Assembly (NCBI GenBank): GCA_016930645.1
Contig: JAFGGH010000025.1
Span: forward strand, 1 to 34,469
DNA from: Sedimentisphaerales bacterium
GTDB taxonomy: Bacteria > Planctomycetota > Phycisphaerae > Sedimentisphaerales > Anaerobacaceae
Reading direction: 5' to 3'
Length of the DNA stretch: 34,469 bases
Shown here: one piece after another, positions 25,223 to 31,546 of the stretch
Numbering within the stretch: the first letter of the stretch is position 1
Layout of the letters: each line of letters begins with the position of its first letter
Made by a program: the position numbers and the translations under genes
The notes under the pieces: generated by a model
Database searches by the model: none
Told to the model about the DNA's origin: nothing
Seen by the model: only the letters and a program-made list of their open reading frames with translations

Positions 25223-25864
25223 TCAATTTTTTCTTCTTCGCAGCAAAATTCCACCCAAGCCAAATAGCAAAATAGTAACAGGTTCGGGGATAACCTCTAA
25301 GTTAAAGTTATCCAATCGTATATGGCTTTGTCCAACATCGGATATATCCGATTCAAAGCGGATAACTAAATGACTAGCTCCGGATGTGAGAAAAGGCATT
25401 AAATCAATAAGCCCGGTACTATCCTGAATCTCACCATTATTTGAACGCTTGATAAAAGCAAAGGATACTTGATTTAGATTTGTGTATTCATCGACAGATG
25501 ATACATAAATTCTAAAAGTGGCATTACTTTGCACAAGGTAATCAAATTCTAAGTTAACTTCTGTGATTGGAACAGGTGTATCTACAGTAAAGGCTAACCA
25601 GTGAATCTGTTGGCCTACCGCGCCGAATGAATTTGCAAAATTTCCAAAAGTTGGCGCATAAGCTGGATCATCAACAATATGCCAGGCTCTCTGGTTAGTT
25701 TCATAAGACTCATCGCTGGACCAATAGGAAGCGTAGAGACCACTAGCGGGAGGATTCATGCTACCTGGATTGTCATAGCTACCAAAATCATCGAAATAAA
25801 CTATTCCGTTTGAAGGACTAATAAATAAAAGAGCGAAAAAACAAACAAATATAAGCCTTCTCAT
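25223..25864 (-). CDS. PEP-CTERM exosortase-sorted exported protein
   Basis: A 213-residue secreted protein. The signal peptide MRRLIFVCFFALLFISPSNG is followed by a beta-rich domain with many Tyr, Ser and Asn (FRIYVSSVDEYTNLNQVSFAF; HLVIRFESDISD). The C-terminal sorting signal is VIPEPVTILLFGLGGILLRRRKN: the PEP motif, a hydrophobic helix and an Arg cluster. Exosortase would cleave there and attach or release the protein, often linked to exopolysaccharide. No exosortase gene is in the window. AGGAG five nt before ATG 25864 supports this start over an in-frame ATG at 25879. A structured RNA and terminator lie upstream on the same strand. Confidence 0.88.
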   Translation of the reverse strand: MRRLIFVCFFALLFISPSNGIVYFDDFGSYDNPGSMNPPASGLYASYWSSDESYETNQRAWHIVDDPAYAPTFGNFANSFGAVGQQIHWLAFTVDTPVPITEVNLEFDYLVQSNATFRIYVSSVDEYTNLNQVSFAFIKRSNNGEIQDSTGLIDLMPFLTSGASHLVIRFESDISDVGQSHIRLDNFNLEVIPEPVTILLFGLGGILLRRRKN

Positions 25865-26030
25865 TTTTTCTCCTCTCAAAATTTGCTTTCATTTTCAAAA
25901 TGAAATGGATTCCTGCCCTTGCTTAAAACATGCAGGGGTGACAATCTTGCGCAGGAATGACGTACTTAACTCAAAACTCGACATTAGAATTTGAAGCTAT
26001 TCTCATCCGTCCTCCTTTCCGCGGCTCAAT
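25865..26030 (-). other. Leader of the PEP-CTERM gene with inverted repeat
   Basis: A noncoding stretch between the PEP-CTERM start and the RNA terminator upstream. It contains the inverted repeat ATTCCTGC (25909-25916) / GCAGGAAT (25951-25958), with a second, similar unit (TGCAGGGGTGAC) inside. It looks like a degenerate repetitive palindrome. An open plus-strand frame (25957-26169) crosses it but is not credible. Confidence 0.45.
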
Positions 26031-26136
26031 AAAAAAGGGCACCGCTAAATATGCCCATCTCTGGTTAGCCAGAACCATCGGAAAGCACGCAAGCAGCGCC
26101 CCATATCGGGGCACTGTCTTTTATGCGCCTTTCCGA
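26031..26136 (-). ncRNA. Candidate structured RNA ending in an intrinsic terminator
   Basis: On the minus strand the transcript begins with CGGAAAG (26135-26129), which pairs with CTTTCCG (26085-26079). Inside is a 9-bp hairpin with one mismatch (26094-26102 with 26108-26116, loop ATATC on the plus strand). A 5-bp hairpin (26060-26064 with 26069-26073) follows, and an overlapping GGTT/AACC pairing (26063-26066 with 26073-26076) could compete with it. The 3' end is GGGCA/TGCCC (26052-26056 with 26037-26041) followed by six T (26036-26031). This is a complete terminator 167 nt before the PEP-CTERM start. I recognise no known riboswitch class. It could be a cis attenuator or a small RNA. Confidence 0.55.
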
Positions 26137-26169
26137 AAAACAAACTGGCGATTTGAGACGGAACGCTAA

Positions 26170-26362
26170 AATTCAGTACTTTATATTATTCAATTGTCAA
26201 AAACATAAATTAAGATTGCCTCATGGCTATAAATCGAGATTAGTGTCTCATAATAATACAAAACAAAAGACAAAAAAAGGGAAAAATTAGAAAATTATCC
26301 ATTCAAAATTTATTGCTCTTGTGTTTGTTAAAGTGTATAATATACAAAAAAGGATATAATAT
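26170..26362 (+). promoter_or_regulatory. Promoter region of the second hicBA pair
   Basis: AT-rich DNA. A perfect -10 TATAAT (26336-26341) lies 17 nt after a weak -35 TTGCTC (26313-26318), giving a leader of about 15 nt with AAGGA eight nt before the hicB ATG at 26363. The rest of the stretch shows no gene. Confidence 0.45.
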
Positions 26363-26566
26363 ATGAAACTGAAAACCATCATTCATAAAGCAGAAGAAGG
26401 GGGTTACTGGGCGGAGATTCCAGCTATACCCGGCTGTGCTACACAGGGTGAGACATTCGAAGAGCTTCTAAAAAACATATACGAGGCAGTCGAGGGATGT
26501 CTATCCGTTGATGTCAAAGAATTTCAAATCCGAAAAGATGACCAGCTAATGGAGATTATGGTTTGA
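26363..26566 (+). CDS. HicB-type antitoxin, second pair
   Basis: A 67-residue HicB-like antitoxin. The N-terminal fold reads [43 protein letters not shown]. The short C-terminal helix/strand ends in MEIMV, and there is no DNA-binding domain. The hicA TTG start overlaps its stop codon. It differs clearly from the minus-strand HicB at 24444, so the two are not a recent duplication. Confidence 0.9.
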   Translation: MKLKTIIHKAEEGGYWAEIPAIPGCATQGETFEELLKNIYEAVEGCLSVDVKEFQIRKDDQLMEIMV

Positions 26567-26769
26567 AGCAGGTCAGTGGAAAGTCATTTGCCAAACTGCT
26601 CACCAAAAAGGGCTGGGAGCTAAAAAGAATACACGGCAGCCACCATATCTATACTAAAACAGGCAGAACAGAAAGGATTTCACTGCCGATTCACGCTAAT
26701 AATCCTTTGAAAACAGGCTTGCTCAAACACCTGATGAAAATCGCTGATATAAAAGAAACCGAACTATAA
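26563..26769 (+). CDS. HicA-type mRNA interferase toxin, second pair
   Basis: A 68-residue HicA toxin. [29 protein letters not shown] (6-34) carries the catalytic His in GSHH, followed by [25 protein letters not shown]. It starts at TTG (26563), overlapping the hicB stop as TTGA. GGAG eight nt upstream fits this start, and the rare start codon would lower toxin output. It is complete and probably functional. Confidence 0.9.
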   Translation: MKQVSGKSFAKLLTKKGWELKRIHGSHHIYTKTGRTERISLPIHANNPLKTGLLKHLMKIADIKETEL

Positions 26770-26927
26770 AAAAAACGGTTCTCACACCGGCAACCTTTTC
26801 GTATTGTGTTGTACGTAAGACATATTGCGGATTATGCCATTTACCGTTACAAACTCGAAAATCGTAAAAAACTATAAACCGAAAAAAAGCTGGAAAAGGG
26901 CAGCTCATTCGTTACAATTACGCAACT

Positions 26928-27401
26928 ATGCGATTTATACTAATAGACAAGGTAATAGAATTAGAGCCGGGCAGGTATATCAGGGCGATTAAGAATGTTT
27001 CTCTGGCGGAAGAATATTTAGCCGACCATTTTCCGACATTTCCGGTCCTGCCGGGTGTATTGCTGCTTGAAGGACTGATTGAATCGGCGTCGTGGTTAGT
27101 CAGAATAAGCGAAAATTTCGCTCACAGTATGGTTTTGCTCGAAGAGGCAAGAAACGTAAAATATAAAAGTTTCCTTGCGCCGGGTGGCCAAATCGAGTAT
27201 AATGTCCAGGCCAAAACCATAGAAGAAAACGTAAGCAGCTTTACCGGCCAGGGTAAATGCGGCGATGAGATGATTATCGAGGCGAAATTCGCGTTAAGGC
27301 ATTTTAATTTGACGGATAAAGACAATAAAATGGCTGCCGTTGATTCGGCGGTTATTGAGAATTTGAAGAAACGCTGGGATTTGTTAAAACCGAGAAGCTA
27401 A
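26928..27401 (+). CDS. FabZ-like 3-hydroxyacyl-ACP dehydratase 1
   Basis: A 157-residue hot-dog-fold dehydratase. HFPTFPVLPGVLLLEGLIESA (34-54) keeps the catalytic His34 and Glu48 of the FabZ motif HFPGxPxMPGVLxxE. Asp/Glu-rich ends and a C-terminal extension (about 130-157) exceed typical FabZ length slightly. It would remove water from 3-hydroxyacyl-ACP. It opens the lipid/polyketide cluster and lies 40 bp before the acyl carrier protein gene. No Shine-Dalgarno is evident before this ATG. Confidence 0.88.
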   Translation: MRFILIDKVIELEPGRYIRAIKNVSLAEEYLADHFPTFPVLPGVLLLEGLIESASWLVRISENFAHSMVLLEEARNVKYKSFLAPGGQIEYNVQAKTIEENVSSFTGQGKCGDEMIIEAKFALRHFNLTDKDNKMAAVDSAVIENLKKRWDLLKPRS

Positions 27402-27440
27402 GAAATGGAATTTGCAGGATTTTACCGGAGGTAAAAACTA

Positions 27441-27836
27441 ATGGCAATGAGTCGGGACGAGATTTTTAGTCAGGTGCAGGAGGTTATGGTTGACGCTCTT
27501 GGTGTTGATGATGATGAGGTTACCGAAAATGCGACACTGATGGGTGATCTTGGCGCAGAAAGTATCGACTTTCTGGATATAGTGTTCAGGCTGGAAAAGG
27601 CGTTCGCGATTAAGATACCGCGCGAGGAGCTTTTCCCCGCTGAGAATCTGATGAGCAATAGTGAATATGTCAAGGACGGCAAGCTGACCGATGCAGGCCT
27701 TGCCGCGCTGACCGAAGCGATGCCGCATACGGATATGTCCGGCTTTAAAGCCGACCCCGATATAAATAAGCTTGGCGATTTGTTTACGGTCAGCTCGGTT
27801 GTAAACTACATCGAAATGAAGCTTAATGCCGCTTAA
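27441..27836 (+). CDS. Enlarged acyl carrier protein
   Basis: A 131-residue acyl carrier protein, versus about 80 for AcpP. The 4'-phosphopantetheine attachment Ser is S41 in LGAESIDFLDIVFRLE (ESID rather than the usual DSLD). The first helix, loop and helix II are normal. About 45 residues (roughly 66-112, LFPAENLMSNSEYVKDGKLT onward) replace the short helix III loop before the final helix (SSVVNYIEMKL). GGAGG nine nt upstream supports ATG 27441. Such insertions occur in specialised carrier proteins of unusual lipid or polyketide pathways. It likely serves the flanking dehydratases and ketosynthases. Confidence 0.88.
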   Translation: MAMSRDEIFSQVQEVMVDALGVDDDEVTENATLMGDLGAESIDFLDIVFRLEKAFAIKIPREELFPAENLMSNSEYVKDGKLTDAGLAALTEAMPHTDMSGFKADPDINKLGDLFTVSSVVNYIEMKLNAA

Positions 27837-27863
27837 AAAGTAACTATGTTTGGATATATCAAA

Positions 27864-27900
27864 CGGCAGGAGTGAGCTAATTTCTCCTGCCGCTTTAGTT
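27864..27900 (+). promoter_or_regulatory. Hairpin between acyl carrier and dehydratase genes
   Basis: A 9-bp perfect stem, CGGCAGGAG (27864-27872) with CTCCTGCCG (27884-27892), has an 11-nt loop and is followed by the poor T-tract CTTTAGTTT. It probably acts as a partial terminator or 3' stabiliser that favours carrier-protein mRNA over the distal genes, as the hairpin after the major pilin gene may do. Confidence 0.5.
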
Positions 27901-27916
27901 TAACTCAGGACTGATT

Positions 27917-28396
27917 ATGAGATGGATTTGGATTGATAAATTTGTGGAATTCGAAAGCGGCAAAAGGGCGGTGTCGGTTAAAAATGTTACCCTTGCCGAG
28001 GAGCATATTCACGACCACTTTCCGGGCTTTCCGATGATGCCCGAATGTTTGATGATAGAAGCAATGGCGCAAACGGCGGGGATACTGGTTGGAGAGGCGA
28101 GAAACTTCCAGGAAAAAGTGATACTCGCTAAAATTAAAAAAGCGGTTTTTCATCATTATGTAAGGCCCGGTGACACAATCAGGCTCGAAGCGGAATTGGA
28201 ATCTATCGCTGATGAGGCGGCAAGTACGCACGGTAAGATAACCCGTGATGGAGATTTGATTGCAGAGATTAGCTTGATGTTCAGTCATATCGACCGGAAT
28301 CTGGCAGGTAAGGAATTTCCAGAAGAGAATTTTGTTTTTACCGATATGTTCGAATCTCTTATACAGGGCGTGACAATAAAAGGTAAAGAATCCTGA
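27917..28396 (+). CDS. FabZ-like 3-hydroxyacyl-ACP dehydratase 2
   Basis: A 159-residue second hot-dog dehydratase with HFPGFPMMPECLMIEAMAQTAG (34-55). His34 and Glu48 are conserved, and the tunnel Gly-Val is replaced by Glu-Cys, which could alter substrate choice. It shares the opening pattern M-R-x-I-x-I-D-K with dehydratase 1, so the two are related paralogues. AGGA six nt before the ATG supports the start. It lies 2 bp before the ketosynthase-like gene. Confidence 0.9.
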   Translation: MRWIWIDKFVEFESGKRAVSVKNVTLAEEHIHDHFPGFPMMPECLMIEAMAQTAGILVGEARNFQEKVILAKIKKAVFHHYVRPGDTIRLEAELESIADEAASTHGKITRDGDLIAEISLMFSHIDRNLAGKEFPEENFVFTDMFESLIQGVTIKGKES

Positions 28397-28398
28397 TA

Positions 28399-29709
28399 AT
28401 GAACAGGGTAGTGATAACCGGTATCGGGGCGATAAGTCCCCTTGGCAAAACCGCCGCAGATTTGTGGGACGGGCTTTGCGCAGGCAGATGCGGAATTGAC
28501 AGGATACAGGCTTTCGACCCATCTAATTTTCCCTGCCGGATAGCCGGCGAGATTAAGGATTTTAATATCCGCGATTACATCCCGAAATCACTTAGAAAAA
28601 ACACCAAGCTAATGAGCCGTGACATCGAGATTTCAATCGCCGCGGCAAAAGAAGCATTTGAAAACGCCGGTATTGTAACAAAGGCTTCGGACAACGGTGA
28701 AATTAATTTAAATCCTGAACGGACGGCGATTGTATTCGGTGCAGGCCTGATTAGCTGTGATTTGGTCGAACTTGCTCCTGCCGTTGCGGCAGCGATTACC
28801 GATGGTAGATTCGATATGAAAAAATATGGCAAAGACGGGCTGGAGCTGGTAACTCCTTTATGGCTGTTAAAATATCTGCCTAATATGCTGCCCTGTCATG
28901 TAGGGATTATTCACGACATTCAGGGACCGAGCAACACAATTACCTGCGCCGAGGCGGCGGGGCATCTGGCAATAAGCGAAGCGCGTGATATTATCGCGCG
29001 CGGTGATAGTGACATGGCTTTGACAGGCGGCGCAGAGGCAAAGGTCAATCCGATTGTTATGATTCGACAGATGCTGCTGAAACGAACCACAAGCGAATAT
29101 AACGATAAGCCTGCCGAAGCCTGCCGGCCTTTCGATGCAAAAGCGAGCGGCTCGGTCTTCGGCGAAGCGGCAGGGCTGGTTGTTTTAGAGAACATGGAAA
29201 AGGCAAAAGGCCGTTCCGCGACCATTTACGCCGAGATTATCGGAACCGGAGAGAGTAATAATATAAATCCTCAATATGAACACCTTGAAAAAGACGGCAA
29301 AGCTATTCAGATTGCCATAGAAAAAGCTCTTAGTGAAGCCGGTATTAATCCCAGTGACATCGACCTGATAATCCCGCATGGTACAGGCATAGCTGCCGAT
29401 GACTTGGCTGAAAGCAAAGCTATAGAAGCCGCTTTGGGTGATGCCGTAAAAGATATACCGGTATTTCCCACTAAGAGTATGACAAGCAATACCGGCGCAG
29501 CCGCCGGCGCTATTGATGTAATCGCCGCAGTCTGCGCGATGCGTGATGGCAAAATCCCCGCTGCTAAAAATTGTGATAGTATTGCCCAAGGTTGTAATTT
29601 AAATATTGCAACTGAACCGATTGAAAAAGAAATTAAACATGTGCTTTGCTGTAGCTATACTTATGGCGGACAAACAGCAGCTATAATACTAAAAAAGAAT
29701 GACGAATGA
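28399..29709 (+). CDS. Ketosynthase homologue lacking catalytic Cys and His (CLF-like)
   Basis: A FabF-fold protein of 436 residues. In an ungapped alignment with the intact paralogue at 30239, the nucleophilic Cys of the TAC motif corresponds to Glu185 (GPSNTITCAEAAG, 176-188). The first His is kept (PHGTG, H327), Lys359 is kept, and the second His of KSMxGH is Asn364 (KSMTSN). A nearby Cys183 is two residues off. Chain-length factors of type II polyketide systems likewise lose the Cys (to Gln) and form a heterodimer with an active ketosynthase. The last codons lie in a heptad array that flanks the next gene. It is probably a non-condensing partner; the exact role is inferred. Confidence 0.85.
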   Translation: MNRVVITGIGAISPLGKTAADLWDGLCAGRCGIDRIQAFDPSNFPCRIAGEIKDFNIRDYIPKSLRKNTKLMSRDIEISIAAAKEAFENAGIVTKASDNGEINLNPERTAIVFGAGLISCDLVELAPAVAAAITDGRFDMKKYGKDGLELVTPLWLLKYLPNMLPCHVGIIHDIQGPSNTITCAEAAGHLAISEARDIIARGDSDMALTGGAEAKVNPIVMIRQMLLKRTTSEYNDKPAEACRPFDAKASGSVFGEAAGLVVLENMEKAKGRSATIYAEIIGTGESNNINPQYEHLEKDGKAIQIAIEKALSEAGINPSDIDLIIPHGTGIAADDLAESKAIEAALGDAVKDIPVFPTKSMTSNTGAAAGAIDVIAAVCAMRDGKIPAAKNCDSIAQGCNLNIATEPIEKEIKHVLCCSYTYGGQTAAIILKKNDE

Positions 29710-29735
29710 CGAGTAGCGAATTACGAACTACGAAT
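29694..29735. repeat. Left heptad array, overlapping the ketosynthase stop
   Basis: Successive 7-nt units read AAAGAAT, GACGAAT, GACGAGT, AGCGAAT, TACGAAC and TACGAAT. The array covers the last four codons and the stop of the CLF-like gene. The reverse complement of its unit (TCGTNAT) is the unit of the right array at 30152-30221, so the two arrays are inverted repeats around the four-helix-bundle gene. Confidence 0.8.
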
Positions 29736-29769
29736 AGTATTTGTACTGTAATTTAGAAGGGATGATAAG

Positions 29770-30150
29770 GTGGATAAGAAGAAAGATTATGACCTTGAAG
29801 AAAGGCTTATTGATTTTGCTGTTCGAATTATAAGATTGGCCGATTCTCTGCCGAGAACGAGAGCTGGTAATCACGTAGCCGGGCAGATTGTACGTTCGGG
29901 AACAAGCCCTGCACCGAATTATGCTGAGGCAAAAGATGCTGAGTCCAGAAATGATTTTGTGCATAAAATTAAAATTGTTCTTAAAGAGCTGCGCGAAACT
30001 TACGTTTGGCTGCGTATAATTCAGCGAGCAAAGCTCTTGACCAAAGTTGAACGTATCAAAGAACTGACAGATGAATGTAATGAGCTGATTTCTATATTTG
30101 TAAAAAGCGCCAAAACAGCTAAGAATAACAGCGTAAAAAGTAAAAAATAA
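29770..30150 (+). CDS. Four-helix-bundle protein (23S intervening-sequence family)
   Basis: A 126-residue all-helical protein with the TIGR02436/PF05635 pattern: LIDFAVRIIRLADSLPRTRAGNHVAGQIVRSGTSPAPNYAEAKDAES. The FVHKIKIVLKELRETYVWLRI helix follows, then a final helix ending in a Lys-rich tail. Members are found inside 23S rRNA intervening sequences, and relatives (Avd) accompany diversity-generating reverse transcriptases. The start is GTG 29770, with AAGGGA seven nt upstream. It interrupts the two ketosynthase genes and is bracketed by inverted heptad arrays, so it looks like the cargo of a small insertion. No reverse transcriptase or transposase is present. Confidence 0.9.
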   Translation: MDKKKDYDLEERLIDFAVRIIRLADSLPRTRAGNHVAGQIVRSGTSPAPNYAEAKDAESRNDFVHKIKIVLKELRETYVWLRIIQRAKLLTKVERIKELTDECNELISIFVKSAKTAKNNSVKSKK

Positions 30151-30151
30151 G

Positions 30152-30221
30152 TGAATGTTCGTAACTCGTAATTCGGCGTTCGTTATTCGTAATTTATGAT
30201 TGGATATTCGTTATTCATTTT
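30152..30221. repeat. Right heptad array, inverted relative to the left one
   Basis: About ten 7-nt units: TGAATGT, TCGTAAC, TCGTAAT, TCGGCGT, TCGTTAT, TCGTAAT, TTATGAT, TGGATAT, TCGTTAT and TCATTTT. It starts one base after the four-helix-bundle stop codon. A 38-nt stretch aligned by eye with the reverse complement of the left array has about three quarters matching positions, with a 10-nt exact block TCGTAATTCG. Confidence 0.8.
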
Positions 30222-30238
30222 TGATGTAAGGTTTATTA

Positions 30239-31546
30239 ATGCGTAACAGGGTTGTCATAACAGGTCTTGGCTTAGTTTGTCCGATGGGGCATGATGCCGA
30301 GACCGTCTGGAGCGGGATGCTGACCGGTAAAAACGGTTTTAATTACACGACTATCTTCGATGCATCGACTTTTCCATCGCAGTTTTGCGCAGAAGTCAAA
30401 GATTATGATTTAGCAAAGCATGTCAAAAATCCCGGCCTGCATAAAGACAGTAATCGCGGAAGCGGATTTGTTCTTGGCGCCGCTGTCGAGGCGTGCAGGC
30501 AGGCAGGCATCGATATCGAGACGGATAATCCTTCTGACGGTATCGACAGGACAAGGATGGGGATATATCTCGGTGCAGGTGAAGGCTCGGTCGATAATGA
30601 TGTCTTCTTCGATGCCATAGTTAAAGGCTGGGATAATGAAAAGAACCGGATGGACTGGAACAAATGGGCAGATATTGCCTTCGGCAAAATGAGCTCAATG
30701 CGTGAGATGGAGCAGGAGCCGAATATGCCTGCTGCTCATATTGCGATGCTGACCGGTGCCCGTGGGCCGACGCGAAGCTGCCTTACCGCTTGTGCGGCAA
30801 GTACTCAGGCGGCAGGCGAGGCAACGGAAATTATTCGAAAAGGCACCGCCGATGTTATGCTCGCAGGCGGAGCGCATTCGATGATACATCCACTTGGCGT
30901 AACCGGCTTTTGCCGTCTGACTGCGCTATCGACACGCAACGACAGCATCGAAACAGCGTCAAGACCGTTCTCTGCAAGCAGGGACGGTTTTGTCATCGGT
31001 GAAGGCGGAGCGGTTGTAGTACTGGAATCGCTCGAACACGCCAAAAAAAGAGGAGCGAAAATCCTTTGTGAGGTAATCGGCTACGGCAGCAGCTCCGACG
31101 CGTTCAGGGTAACCGATATGCACGAAGAAGCCCGCGGTGCTATCCAGGCCCTCGAAGCTGCACTGAAAGACGCTGGCATTACATACGCCGATGTCGATTA
31201 TATCAGCACACACGGCACCAGCACTGCTGAGAACGATTCTGTCGAGACCAAGGCTATCAAAAGCGTATTCAAAGACAAAGCTAAGAGTACCCCAGCCAGC
31301 TCAATAAAGAGTATGCTGGGTCATCTAATCGGTGCCGCTGGTGCAGCAGAATTGATTACCTGTGTGCTGGCGATTCGTGATAATATAGCCCCGCCGACGA
31401 TGAACCTCAACGATCCCGACCCGGCTCTGGATTTGGACTATGTACCAAACGATCCGAGAAAGACCAGTGTGAATATCGCGGTCAACGAGTCGTTCGGCTT
31501 CGGCGGACAAAATAATGTGGTAATTGTGAAAAGATACGAGCCATGA
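30239..31546 (+). CDS. Beta-ketoacyl-ACP synthase II (FabF-like), active-site complete
   Basis: A 435-residue condensing enzyme that elongates acyl-ACP with malonyl-ACP. The catalytic residues are all present: Cys185 in SCLTACAAST, His325 in STHGTST, Lys357 and His362 in KSMLGH. GFGGQNNVVIVKR forms the closing motif. TAAGG seven nt upstream supports the start. Its stop overlaps the serS start by 4 bp (ATGA), so seryl-tRNA synthetase is coupled to this operon. It is the likely catalytic partner of the defective paralogue at 28399. Confidence 0.94.
   Translation: MRNRVVITGLGLVCPMGHDAETVWSGMLTGKNGFNYTTIFDASTFPSQFCAEVKDYDLAKHVKNPGLHKDSNRGSGFVLGAAVEACRQAGIDIETDNPSDGIDRTRMGIYLGAGEGSVDNDVFFDAIVKGWDNEKNRMDWNKWADIAFGKMSSMREMEQEPNMPAAHIAMLTGARGPTRSCLTACAASTQAAGEATEIIRKGTADVMLAGGAHSMIHPLGVTGFCRLTALSTRNDSIETASRPFSASRDGFVIGEGGAVVVLESLEHAKKRGAKILCEVIGYGSSSDAFRVTDMHEEARGAIQALEAALKDAGITYADVDYISTHGTSTAENDSVETKAIKSVFKDKAKSTPASSIKSMLGHLIGAAGAAELITCVLAIRDNIAPPTMNLNDPDPALDLDYVPNDPRKTSVNIAVNESFGFGGQNNVVIVKRYEP

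Noticed and set aside
26031-26136. c-di-GMP-I (GEMM) riboswitch
   Set aside because: An ACGCAAGC element on the plus strand recalls GEMM, but the GGCAAACC and GGUAGC cores are missing and the terminator is on the other strand.
25957-26169. 70-codon plus-strand open frame before the second hicBA pair
   Set aside because: It runs antisense through the stems and terminator of the candidate RNA and has no ribosome-binding site. The base pairing explains the sequence better than a protein.
26797-26821. Possible further heptad tract before the dehydratase gene
   Set aside because: The units CGTATTG, TGTTGTA and CGTAAGA share too few positions to separate from chance.
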